Below are positions 1 through 6,258 of a stretch of DNA of 16,857 nucleotides, piece by piece. The stretch comes from JAFLCA01 sp041907145. GTDB lineage: Bacteria; Bdellovibrionota_C; UBA2361; JAFLCA01. The stretch's first letter is position 1. Every line of letters starts with the position of its first letter. A program made the translations under genes and the position numbers. Under the pieces are notes generated by a model. That model saw nothing but the letters and a program-made list of their open reading frames with translations, searched no databases and was not told the origin of the DNA. The DNA lies in NCBI GenBank assembly GCA_041907145.1, contig JAYRHW010000284.1, forward strand, positions 1 to 16,857. The letters run 5' to 3'.

Positions 1-309
1 AAGACCCCGCTTGAGCGCTACGATCTAGGCCAGCTAAAGTTGACTGCCGTCCTTGAAGGATTCGACCAGCCGAAGGCGATCATCGAAAACGCGGCAGGAA
101 AAGGATTTACGGCAACGATCGGAACCAAGATCGGCCGCAACAACGGCGAAATCGCCGAGATTCAAAAGGATAGAGTCCTGATATTGGAAACAGAAATCGA
201 TTTCACGGGCGTGAAAAAGACCAAGACCACCGAGCTCCGCCTGCGCACCAAGGATCAAAACGAAAGCTCGGGCAAGGGCGGAACAACAACACGCAAACGC
301 CAGCCGTAG
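1..309 (+). CDS. pilP: Type IV pilus assembly lipoprotein PilP, C-terminal part (5' end outside window)
   Basis: The frame is open from the first base and ends at TAG 307-309, giving about 102 residues of a partial gene. PilP is the inner-membrane-anchored periplasmic protein that links the PilN/PilO platform to the PilQ secretin. The visible part matches the PilP beta-domain pattern: it opens with PLERYDLGQLKL, continues with a stretch equivalent to 'ALVEDPxGKGY.v.vGt.iGrn.G.i' (here ENAAGKGFTATIGTKIGRNN), and then has IQKDRVLILETEIDFTG. It ends in a charged tail (GKGGTTTRKRQP) that looks disordered. In many deltaproteobacteria pilQ follows pilP directly. Here the next gene is comM, convergent after only 9 nt, so pilQ is not in its usual place. 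The family call rests on recognised motifs, not on a database search. The true start and the lipobox lie upstream of the window. Confidence 0.82.
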   Translation, partial: KTPLERYDLGQLKLTAVLEGFDQPKAIIENAAGKGFTATIGTKIGRNNGEIAEIQKDRVLILETEIDFTGVKKTKTTELRLRTKDQNESSGKGGTTTRKRQP

Positions 310-318
310 TATCTACGT

Positions 319-1842
319 TCACGCTGCAAGACAAAATTTCTCTATTCGCTCGAGCGAGCGATACGAAAGCGCCTCTGCTATATGCCGCGACTGAATAGAC
401 GGGGACTTCTCGATGTCGGCGATAGTTCGCGCCACTCTGAGCACCCTAACATATCCTCGCGCCGACAAACCTCGACGCTCGCAGGCACGTTCGAGCAAAC
501 GACTCTCCTCGGCAGCAGGCTTCAATCCTGCCAGCAGCTCTTGCCCGGGGAGAAGTGCGTTTACCCTGCCCTGCCGTTCGAGTTGCAGTGCCCGGACAGC
601 GACGACCTGAGTGCGCAGCGCATTCTCACGCTGCACAATTGAATCCCTTGCTGTCGCCTGCATCTCGCTGGGAGCTACCGGTGTTAGTTCAATATGCAGA
701 TCGATGCGATCGAGGATCGGCTGTGAGAGCTTCCTAAGGTAGCTGAGAATCGCAGGCCGCGAACATGCGCAGGGATTTTGGGTCATACCAAGCCTCCCAC
801 AGGGACAAGGATTCATGGCCGCAAGCAATTGAAACCGCGCAGGCAGCGCCATGGAGCCCTTCACCCGAGTCACATGAGCTACGCCCGCTTCAAGCGGAGC
901 ACGCAGAGCCTCCAACGCCGAGCGTCGAAATTCAGGAAATTCGTCCAAGAAGAGAACCCCATGATGCGCGAAGCTAATTTCCCCAGGACGCGGCACGCTC
1001 CCGCCGCCAATCAAGCCGGCGTCCGAAATCCCATGATGGGGAGTACGAAAAGGCCGTCGACGAGCCAAGAGACGGGAAGTGTCGAGGCCCGCGACCGAAT
1101 GGACGCGCACAGCCTCAAGCATCTCCTGCTCCGTAAGCGGCGGGAGAATCGATGGGAAGCGCTCTGCAAGCATGCTTTTGCCGCAGCCCGGCGGACCGAC
1201 CATGATTACATTATGGCCGCCGGACGCGGCGATAAGAAGCGCGCGTTTTGCGGCGTCCTGTCCCCAAACCTCCGAAAGACTCTTGTCCTGCTGGATGGAA
1301 GCCGTATGGGCCTCGGGCATGACCCTGGCCAACAGCGTGTCCCGAAAGTGCTCAGCGACATCTCGAAGGCAGCGGGCCCCGAAGACTTCGACCCCAGAGA
1401 TGAGAGCGGCTTCATGAGCATTGGCAAGTGGAGTAATGAGCGCCGCTACTCCGCGCTGCCGAGCCTCGGTGGCAAATGCCAGCGCTCCGCGGATTGGCTT
1501 TAATCTTCCATCCAAGGAAAGCTCTCCGTGGAACAAAACTGAGTTGAGATCCGGAACTCTTAGCTGGGATGATGCGCATAAAATCGCGATGGCGATGGGC
1601 AAGTCAAACGCCGCACCCTCTTTCTTCAATTCCGCCGGCGCAAGATTGATGAGAATTTGATCGGGAACTATGAAGCCCGAGTGTTTGAGCGCCGAGAGTA
1701 CTCGCTCTCTGGACTCTCGTACTGCGGAATCGGCAAGACCAATGATTGAAAACTGCGGGCGACCACTGCGAATCTCAGCCTCTACCTCGACCGGAACGGC
1801 ATCAAGGCCGGATATAGTGCTAGTCCTAACTCGCGTGAGCAT
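319..1842 (-). CDS. comM: YifB/ComM-family Mg-chelatase-like AAA+ ATPase
   Basis: This is a 507-residue protein, close to the usual length of about 505 for ComM/YifB. The N-terminal domain (residues 1-170; MLTRVRTSTISGLDAVPVEV, then FSIIGLADSAVRESRERV) is the Lon-protease-like fold of the family. The AAA+ core has Walker A GPPGCGKS at 216-223, Walker B VLFLDE at 296-301, and the cysteine cluster CPC...CAC at 346-360. In naturally competent bacteria ComM is a hexameric branch-migration helicase that extends homology during integration of transforming DNA. The family is broad, so a role in uptake here is inferred. The frame stays open to 2061, but the conserved family N-terminus begins at the ATG at 1842; the 73 upstream codons do not look like family sequence. 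A GGAGG lies about 14 nt upstream, rather far. The gene is convergent with pilP (9-nt gap) and divergent from the gene at 2047. Confidence 0.93.
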   Translation of the reverse strand: MLTRVRTSTISGLDAVPVEVEAEIRSGRPQFSIIGLADSAVRESRERVLSALKHSGFIVPDQILINLAPAELKKEGAAFDLPIAIAILCASSQLRVPDLNSVLFHGELSLDGRLKPIRGALAFATEARQRGVAALITPLANAHEAALISGVEVFGARCLRDVAEHFRDTLLARVMPEAHTASIQQDKSLSEVWGQDAAKRALLIAASGGHNVIMVGPPGCGKSMLAERFPSILPPLTEQEMLEAVRVHSVAGLDTSRLLARRRPFRTPHHGISDAGLIGGGSVPRPGEISFAHHGVLFLDEFPEFRRSALEALRAPLEAGVAHVTRVKGSMALPARFQLLAAMNPCPCGRLGMTQNPCACSRPAILSYLRKLSQPILDRIDLHIELTPVAPSEMQATARDSIVQRENALRTQVVAVRALQLERQGRVNALLPGQELLAGLKPAAEESRLLERACERRGLSARGYVRVLRVARTIADIEKSPSIQSRHIAEALSYRSLERIEKFCLAA

Positions 1843-1963
1843 GCCACCATTTATCGCCTCCAGAGGTCCATAAGTTTCCTCCCTGGCAGGTTTCCTGCAA
1901 ATACACTGAAGGTGGGAAAATATCTGCCGAGGCACTGCTCGGTCATTCTCCCAACTAGCTGTT

Positions 1964-1976
1964 ATAACTGAGTTAT
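1964..1976. promoter_or_regulatory. Short perfect dyad in the divergent comM/2047 spacer
   Basis: ATAACT-G-AGTTAT is a 6+6 palindrome around a single base, followed by a T run. It sits in the 204-nt spacer between two divergent genes, where an operator would be expected. A one-base centre cannot form an RNA loop, so if it is functional it is a DNA-level protein site. Function is not established. Confidence 0.3.
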
Positions 1977-1994
1977 TTTTAGGCCCGTCAGATG

Positions 1995-2034
1995 GCCTGG
2001 CGGCAATAAACTCAGCCTGCGGGCAATAAATTCC
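1995..2034. repeat. Two tandem 20-bp direct repeats just upstream of the gene at 2047
   Basis: The units GCCTGGCGGCAATAAACTCA (1995-2014) and GCCTGCGGGCAATAAATTCC (2015-2034) abut and match at 16 of 20 positions. The invariant core is GGCAATAAA. The 20-bp period is close to two helical turns, so the cores face the same side of the DNA, as in paired operator half-sites. They end 12 nt before the ATG at 2047. The repeat is seen directly; a regulatory role is inference. Confidence 0.6.
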
Positions 2035-2046
2035 GATAGTACATAC

Positions 2047-2838
2047 ATGGGCGCAAAACAAAAATTCGCGATGCCAAGCCTAGACGGCACTGAAATTTGG
2101 CGCACGATTCCGCCTGAGGAGAAGCTCGAGCTTATGTCCCAGGCGCACGCCAAGGGCATATTCTCCGCCTTCTTGCTTATTCTTGTGGGCAGCACCCTTT
2201 CCGTAGGGTTCAAGTCGAACTGGATGCTGTGGGGAGGTATTCTCGCTTCGCCGATGGTGTTTCAATTTGCAGCTGGCAAAGCTTGGCGCGGATTGCGCCC
2301 GCGACTCGTTCTCGAGTACCTCGCAGCCCGCTCGGCCGCACGCCGCTATGCGTTCTCAAATAAGGGCAAAGACCTCACCGTGCGCATGATGTTCCGCGGC
2401 ACATTATCCCATATGTTCGAAGAGGACATGTTGCAGGAAGCGCTGGAAGCCGCCTTCGAGAATACCAAGGAAGCAGCGGTCTGGATCACACTGTTCGGCG
2501 ATTCCGTCGTCATGATGTCCGAGGAAGTCGGGGGCGCACGCCTGCAACTGGCTCAGGTGCTCAACGATAAGCTTTCGGTCGAGTCGAAGCCGGGAGCGTC
2601 CGGAAAGGATTACGCCAATGGCAAGGAAATAGTTTTATCCATCAATTCAAAGACGGGCGATACCAAGAAATATAAAGTGACAAGCAAGCATGCCGCCGCA
2701 CTGGTGGTGTTCGAAAAGAAGATGCAGTCGCAATTGTCAGAATTGAGGAAGGCGGGAAGCGATCTTGAAATTCCACAACTCGATGCTCCGGCCGGCGGGG
2801 ATGACGATCTGGCTATTCCCAGCATGGAAGAATTCTAG
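2047..2838 (+). CDS. Unrecognised membrane protein with two N-terminal transmembrane helices
   Basis: This 263-residue product is not one I recognise. Residues about 38-55 (FSAFLLILVGSTLSVGF) and 59-77 (WMLWGGILASPMVFQFAA) form a helical hairpin. It is followed by a basic stretch (KAWRGLRPRLVLEYLAARSA) and a soluble mixed alpha/beta region of about 170 residues, ending in an acidic Asp/Glu-rich tail (GGDDDLAIPSMEEF). The topology is probably both termini in the cytoplasm. No Shine-Dalgarno sequence precedes the ATG at 2047. A -10-like GATAGT at 2035-2040 would place a transcript start near the ATG, so the start may be leaderless, or a later in-frame ATG (for example 2074 or 2134) may be used. 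Continuous length, plausible codon use and a sensible topology make it a real gene, but its function is unknown. Confidence 0.75.
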   Translation: MGAKQKFAMPSLDGTEIWRTIPPEEKLELMSQAHAKGIFSAFLLILVGSTLSVGFKSNWMLWGGILASPMVFQFAAGKAWRGLRPRLVLEYLAARSAARRYAFSNKGKDLTVRMMFRGTLSHMFEEDMLQEALEAAFENTKEAAVWITLFGDSVVMMSEEVGGARLQLAQVLNDKLSVESKPGASGKDYANGKEIVLSINSKTGDTKKYKVTSKHAAALVVFEKKMQSQLSELRKAGSDLEIPQLDAPAGGDDDLAIPSMEEF

Positions 2839-2921
2839 CGCTAGTTCTCAGAAGCGGGGAAAGTCCTCATGAAGACATTCCCAGCTCTCCGTGCGATTGA
2901 AGCTCTACCCGGATAGAACTT

Positions 2922-2951
2922 TTGACAAACTGGAGCAGCGTGCGCAATTAT
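2922..2951 (+). promoter_or_regulatory. Candidate sigma70-type promoter abutting the AMIN gene start
   Basis: A perfect TTGACA (2922-2927) is followed after 18 bp by AATTAT (2946-2951, four of six matches to TATAAT; CAATTA at 17 bp is the alternative). The predicted transcript start falls at about 2958, essentially on the ATG at 2959, leaving no room for a normal ribosome binding site. Confidence 0.45.
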
Positions 2952-2958
2952 CAGGGCG

Positions 2959-4029
2959 ATGAAACGATTGGCCCTTCTTCTGTCGCTTTTTTCGCTGTTC
3001 TGGTTCTGTGAGGCGTACGCCCAAACCAACTCCCTTTTGTCTAATACCGCCAGCCCGGCCTTCGACATTACCGAGGAATTTTCCGCTGATGGCGCTAAGC
3101 TGAAGCTTCGACTGCTTGAGCAGACAAAGGCTAAAACCTGGCACCTCCATCACCCCGAACGAGTGGTAATCGATCTCCCGCCAAGTTCTGGACTCAAAAA
3201 TAAGGCGTTCAAGGATTTTTCATCGACGCTGTTGCTTGCGGTGCGGCTTGGCATCCACCCCGATAAGACCCGGTTGGTGTTGGACTTGCAGGGCTCGAAG
3301 ACCACCACCATTCAATCCAAGCAGGACGAGCGGGATCTCATCATCGAAGTGCTTTTTCCCTATTCGATCGTTCCCATACCAACAGCAACCTCAAGCGCCG
3401 CCGAACAAACGTCCGCTCCCAAAGAACCTGCAGTCGTCGTGACGATGCCCCAGGTTACTCCGACTGCGATGCCAGAAGTGACCGCCGCCGGCACGGATAC
3501 CGCGGCCCCACTGCTCCAGGAAACGCCTTCGGTAAGCCCGACGGCAACCTGTACTGAAACGCCTACTGCTGCACCGCCGACAGCTACCGCTACTCCCCAT
3601 CCAACAGCGACGAGAACCCCTCGGCCGACCGCGACTGCCACCGCCCTGCCAACGGCAACCGGCACAGCGCAGCCTGATAGCAGCGCGCTGCCAGTCACTA
3701 CAGCAGTACAGGTGAAAAAATTCGAGTATGAGTACGAGGGCAACGATCGCAGCCCGCTGATTCGCATCCGTCTAGATACCAAAACTGCATTTAAGCTAAG
3801 CAAGACCGCCGACAAGCTCTATAGCTTGAGCGTACCAACGGGAACCTTTGCTTCCCCAGGTTTGAGACTGCCGCAGTTTCCTCCTCGAGATTTCGCGGGA
3901 TTTACCTACCTTCAAGGAGCCAATCAGCGGGGCGGTATCGAAGTGATTATTGGGGTAGAGCGCGGGGTCCGCATAACTGCAACGGCGCAGGAACAGGATA
4001 TCCTCGTCCGAGCGGTTAAAGCTCCTTAA
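2959..4029 (+). CDS. Exported AMIN-domain protein with Thr/Pro-rich linker
   Basis: This 356-residue protein starts with a clear Sec signal peptide (MKRLALLLSLFSLFWFCEAYA, likely cleaved after Ala21). Residues about 37-130 look like an AMIN domain, the beta-sandwich that targets PilQ secretins and AmiC amidases to the periplasm or peptidoglycan: hydrophobic strands with PERVVIDLP and DKTRLVLDLQG. Residues about 135-250 form a low-complexity linker of PTAT, TPTA and TATP-like units. A C-terminal domain (about 251-356; FEYEYEGNDRSPLIRIRLD) repeats the AMIN-like strand pattern. There is no secretin or amidase domain. The linker suggests a flexible tether, perhaps spanning periplasm or peptidoglycan. 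Proximity to pilP (2.6 kb) makes a pilus or envelope role plausible but unproven. Its 3' end overlaps the convergent gene at 4016-4267 by 14 nt. Confidence 0.85.
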   Translation: MKRLALLLSLFSLFWFCEAYAQTNSLLSNTASPAFDITEEFSADGAKLKLRLLEQTKAKTWHLHHPERVVIDLPPSSGLKNKAFKDFSSTLLLAVRLGIHPDKTRLVLDLQGSKTTTIQSKQDERDLIIEVLFPYSIVPIPTATSSAAEQTSAPKEPAVVVTMPQVTPTAMPEVTAAGTDTAAPLLQETPSVSPTATCTETPTAAPPTATATPHPTATRTPRPTATATALPTATGTAQPDSSALPVTTAVQVKKFEYEYEGNDRSPLIRIRLDTKTAFKLSKTADKLYSLSVPTGTFASPGLRLPQFPPRDFAGFTYLQGANQRGGIEVIIGVERGVRITATAQEQDILVRAVKAP

Positions 4030-4267
4030 GCCTAGCGCGCAATGCAATCTTTGCCGCAAGAATTCCGGCAGCCAGCCCATCCTCGTACATAAACTCGGCG
4101 TTGCCGACCACTTCCGGGAAATTGTCAGGATTAAGGAGATCCTCGCTGGTCAGATCAGGCCTGATGCGCTGAGCTACCTTTTGAGCTTTAGCCGCCTGCT
4201 GCTCATGCAGGGCAGCAAGTGTTCTCTCGACCTCTTCCAAACATTGCTGCACAGTGAGTTGTTTCAT
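4016..4267 (-). CDS. Small unrecognised protein, last gene of a three-gene block
   Basis: This 83-residue protein has a helical, coiled-coil-prone first half (LEEVERTLAALHEQQAAKAQKVA). A conserved-looking second half contains NPDNFPEVVGNAEFMYEDG and then LAAGILAAKIALRARL. The D-x-x-F...F-x-Y/F-EDG-x-x-AG motif resembles small hypothetical proteins I have seen, but I cannot name the family. It has no signal peptide or membrane segment and is probably cytoplasmic. Its ATG overlaps the stop of the upstream TPR-like gene by 4 nt (ATGA), so it is very likely translationally coupled to it. It converges on the AMIN gene with a 14-nt overlap. Confidence 0.68.
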   Translation of the reverse strand: MKQLTVQQCLEEVERTLAALHEQQAAKAQKVAQRIRPDLTSEDLLNPDNFPEVVGNAEFMYEDGLAAGILAAKIALRARLKEL

Positions 4268-4854
4268 GTCTTCGAACCTTCAGTCGACTTTGTATGTGCG
4301 AATTGCAGCGCCGCAGTTCCCGGCCCCGTGCGCCGCTGCTCCGGAATGCGCTCGAGCAGTCCAGTCGCCTTCTCATGTTGTCCGGTACCCAAATAGCAGG
4401 CGGCCAATTCTTCCATAAGCCGCCACCGCCTGGGCTGCCGCTTAACAAGTTCTTCAAGCATTGGTATCGCTCGATCAAAGGCTCCGCGCCGAATGTAGCT
4501 CAGTGCCAAGAGCTCCTGCCCTTGCCCCTTGTCTGCCACGCAAGACTCCAAGGCGCAGATTGCATGCCCGCTGGCATATGCAGTGGCCACATCGCCCAAC
4601 GCTAGGGCCGTATGCCCCAACACCATATGGCCGCGTTTCCAGGTTGGCACCCTGCGCAGGCGCCCACGCAGATAACTGATAAGATCGAGCTCTTCAGCTC
4701 GATGAGCGGCATTGAGCGCCTCATAGTCGAGAAGTTCCGCGGCACTTGCTGCCTCGTGCTGCGATTGCCTTCGCAACCGTCGATACCATTGTCTTAGGGA
4801 GAGGCGGAGCGACTCCGAGAGAGTCTTAATGCCCGTGAGACCCTTCATGATCAT
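4264..4854 (-). CDS. Tetratricopeptide-repeat-like protein
   Basis: The product is 196 residues from the chosen ATG at 4854. It is mostly helical with TPR-type pairs: a segment around HMVLGHTALALGDVATAYAS, then LLALSYIRRGAFDRAIPMLE, and WRLMEELAACYLGTGQHEKA followed by GLLERIPEQ. Three repeats are recognisable in the C-terminal two thirds. The N-terminal part is strongly basic (RLSLRQWYRRLRRQSQ), perhaps membrane-proximal or nucleic-acid/partner binding. TPR domains bind partner proteins; the partner here is likely encoded by the overlapping neighbours. The frame is open to 4884, but AGGCGGG just upstream supports the ATG at 4854 (or 4848). Either start overlaps the upstream gene by 23-29 nt and its 3' end overlaps the downstream gene by 4 nt. 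Confidence 0.72.
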   Translation of the reverse strand: MIMKGLTGIKTLSESLRLSLRQWYRRLRRQSQHEAASAAELLDYEALNAAHRAEELDLISYLRGRLRRVPTWKRGHMVLGHTALALGDVATAYASGHAICALESCVADKGQGQELLALSYIRRGAFDRAIPMLEELVKRQPRRWRLMEELAACYLGTGQHEKATGLLERIPEQRRTGPGTAALQFAHTKSTEGSKT

Positions 4855-5110
4855 GACCCGCCTGAGATTCGGGCACCGCGGCATGCATAAAGCTCTGAGT
4901 CTGCCGAGAATCGGTTACTCGAGACGGTAGCGATGCCTGCGCTGTTCTAAGTTCTTTAAGGGTCGCGCCAAGTACGCGCTCACGGTCAGACTGGCTCAGA
5001 CGCTGATCAACCGTCGCAAGAAATATCGCGAAGCATACCGCGACCAAACCCATGCCGAAAAACCAGCGATAGCCGTCAGATGCTTCATTCGCGTGTGCGG
5101 TCGAGCTCAT
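4826..5110 (-). CDS. Small single-pass membrane protein with His-rich C-terminus
   Basis: This 94-residue protein has a short polar N-terminus, one transmembrane helix at about residues 15-34 (RWFFGMGLVAVCFAIFLATV), and a charged, probably helical segment (QRLSQSDRERVLGATLKELR). The tail ends in GHDHEGSHGH, which could bind a metal, though such tails are common. A strong ribosome binding site (AGGGGG, 5 nt before the ATG) supports the start at 5110 and makes this the likely first gene of the block 5110-4016. The overlap with the TPR-like gene suggests the two are translated together and may act together at the membrane. I do not recognise the family. Confidence 0.65.
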   Translation of the reverse strand: MSSTAHANEASDGYRWFFGMGLVAVCFAIFLATVDQRLSQSDRERVLGATLKELRTAQASLPSRVTDSRQTQSFMHAAVPESQAGHDHEGSHGH

Positions 5111-5163
5111 AGTTCCCCCTAAAAACTGCTTAGCAGCGAGTACGTTATCCCCGCTCCCCCCAA

Positions 5164-5355
5164 ATGATCAAGAGACTGTCCTATAAGCTACTGGCATCCC
5201 TGATGCTTTTTATACTCGCCGCCATTGAACTTGCCGGTCTCCAAAATCGAGAAAGCCCGTGGCAAGGGCCTGATCGGCCCTTGCTGCTTGTGCAGCGAGT
5301 GCTTGTTATCCCTCCGGGGGAATACTTGAAGCTAATCAAAATGCAGGTATTTTGA
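5164..5355 (+). CDS. Possible small membrane peptide or leader ORF upstream of the dcd-like gene
   Basis: This frame would encode 63 residues with a hydrophobic helix near the start (LLASLMLFILAAIELAGL) followed by a polar tail. No Shine-Dalgarno sequence precedes the ATG (CCGCTCCCCCCAA), so translation is doubtful. The stop at 5353-5355 lies inside the 3' arm of the large palindrome at 5323-5368. It could be a leader peptide, a minor membrane protein, or a chance frame. Confidence 0.28.
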   Translation: MIKRLSYKLLASLMLFILAAIELAGLQNRESPWQGPDRPLLLVQRVLVIPPGEYLKLIKMQVF

Positions 5356-5368
5356 TTAGCCTCAAGTA
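5323..5368 (+). promoter_or_regulatory. Long palindrome/hairpin in the leader of the dcd-like gene
   Basis: The 5' arm (5323-5341, core GCTAATCAAAA) and the 3' arm (5350-5368, core TTTTGATTAGC) pair at 18 of 19 positions around an 8-nt loop (TGCAGGTA); the only mismatch is A5330 against C5361. No T tract follows, so it is not a standard intrinsic terminator. A weak promoter-like pair, TTGAAG (5326-5331) and TATTTT (5348-5353) with a 16-bp spacer, lies inside it. It could therefore act as a DNA operator or as an RNA hairpin in the leader. It ends 37 nt before the gene at 5405. Confidence 0.65.
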
Positions 5369-5404
5369 CAGTTACGATGAGCTTCCCTCCAAGGAGTACC
5401 GCCT

Positions 5405-5962
5405 ATGATGCTTTCGAACGAAGATATAAAGCGGGCAATCAAATCCGGCCAGCTTGTGATTAGGCCATTCCGGGACGACTTCGTACGCGCTGCCGGCATC
5501 ACCCTGCATTTGGGTCATAATCTGCTCAAGCCGGTTCCGGGCGTTGTTGTCGATGTAAAGGGCGGCAAGATGCCCGAGTATAAGAAGATCGTTATCGAGA
5601 CAGAAAAACCCTACGAGTTAAGGCCCGGAGAATTCATCCTGGGCCATACCTACCAATCAGTCACCGTCGGACAGTCCCTGGGTTTCTTTATCGAGGGCCG
5701 CAGCACTTTGGCCAGACTGGGACTTACCATCGTACAGACCGCTATGATGGTTTATCCGGGGCACCGTGACCGTACGGTAACCCTGGAGCTCGCTAACCAT
5801 GGAGTGAACTCCATCCTCCTATATCCCAAAATGAAAATTGCTCGTGTGGCGGTTTTTGAACTGCGTACTCCGAGCAGTGAGCAGTACGACGACACCGGCA
5901 AGTATCGCGAACAAACCTTGGTAGGTCCGCCAATTTTTGAAAATGAAATGCTGGAGGACTAG
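5405..5962 (+). CDS. dcd: dCTP deaminase/dUTPase-fold protein with altered active-site loop
   Basis: This 185-residue protein has the size of Dcd (about 190). Dcd deaminates dCTP to dUTP, feeding thymidylate synthesis. The N-terminus (LSNEDIKRAIKSGQLVIRPF) and the central motif GRSTLARLGL (canonical GRSSLARLGL, with the catalytic-site Ser and Arg) are clear family signatures. The Glu of the VTLEL motif, the general base in the family, is present. The loop usually reading TAHRIDPGW or TAGxIDPGF is TAMMVYPGH here, replacing the Arg and the near-invariant Asp. The usual xDxRLG motif near the N-terminus is ITLHLG. The product is therefore either a divergent deaminase or a family member with another substrate or a regulatory role. 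AAGGAG 8 nt upstream supports the ATG at 5405; a second ATG follows directly. The fold is confident, the activity much less so. Confidence 0.8.
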   Translation: MMLSNEDIKRAIKSGQLVIRPFRDDFVRAAGITLHLGHNLLKPVPGVVVDVKGGKMPEYKKIVIETEKPYELRPGEFILGHTYQSVTVGQSLGFFIEGRSTLARLGLTIVQTAMMVYPGHRDRTVTLELANHGVNSILLYPKMKIARVAVFELRTPSSEQYDDTGKYREQTLVGPPIFENEMLED

Positions 5963-5990
5963 CCCTCCCTGCAAAGATTTTTTAAATCTT
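5953..5990 (+). terminator. Weak hairpins after the dcd-like gene, possible terminator
   Basis: GGAGG (5953-5957) can pair with CCTCC (5964-5968) across the stop codon. Just downstream AAGATTT-TTT-AAATCTT (5974-5990) is a 7+7 inverted repeat with T-rich centre. Neither is a canonical GC stem plus T run, so termination here is only possible. Confidence 0.25.
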
Positions 5991-6058
5991 CAGTGAGAGT
6001 TCGTAGAATATGTGTCTGCTTAGAGCTGCTGCGATATGAAGGCGTTTTATGCTCGCCG

Positions 6059-6256
6059 CTATGCAGCGACAGTCTCGTAGGAGAAGTCAAGTTTCCCTTG
6101 CGACTGTTTAGCGTGCTCGATCGTTAATCCAACAACTTTGCCGTCCTTGTCGAGTTCGAGCAGAACATTTTCATTCAACTGCTCTGTTTTCGCGGGTTCG
6201 CGGTCACTGAGTTCAAGATAGAGAGTGTCGGTGTCTTGAAAATATCGCACTTTCAT
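6059..6256 (-). CDS. DUF2283 protein, putative antitoxin partner
   Basis: This 65-residue protein has the DUF2283 pattern: MKVRYFQDTDTLYLELSDRE at the N-terminus (family form MKIxYDxxxDxLYIxL), then LLELDKDGKVVGLTIEHA (family form DxxGxIVGIEILxAS). DUF2283 proteins are small, beta-rich and often encoded beside small toxin-like proteins, hence the antitoxin suggestion; direct proof for most members is lacking. The preferred start is the ATG at 6256, because AAGGA lies 6 nt upstream. The in-frame ATG at 6262 would overlap the upstream stop (ATGA). Either way the gene is coupled to the gene at 6259-6495, the two forming the tail of the pur transcription unit. Confidence 0.78.
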   Translation of the reverse strand: MKVRYFQDTDTLYLELSDREPAKTEQLNENVLLELDKDGKVVGLTIEHAKQSQGKLDFSYETVAA

Positions 6257-6258
6257 TG

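Noticed and set aside
778..1503. 241-codon plus-strand frame opposite comM
   Set aside because: It is antisense to the conserved AAA+ core of comM and its translation is basic and patternless. The opposite strand has the clear family motifs.
1843..2061. N-terminal extension of comM up to 2061
   Set aside because: The added 73 residues resemble no part of the family, run into the start of the divergent gene and contain the promoter-region repeats. The ATG at 1842 gives the standard N-terminus.
3360..3815. 151-codon minus-strand frame rich in Val/Ala/Gly repeats
   Set aside because: It is the complement of the Thr/Pro linker of the AMIN protein; low-complexity coding DNA commonly yields such mirror frames.
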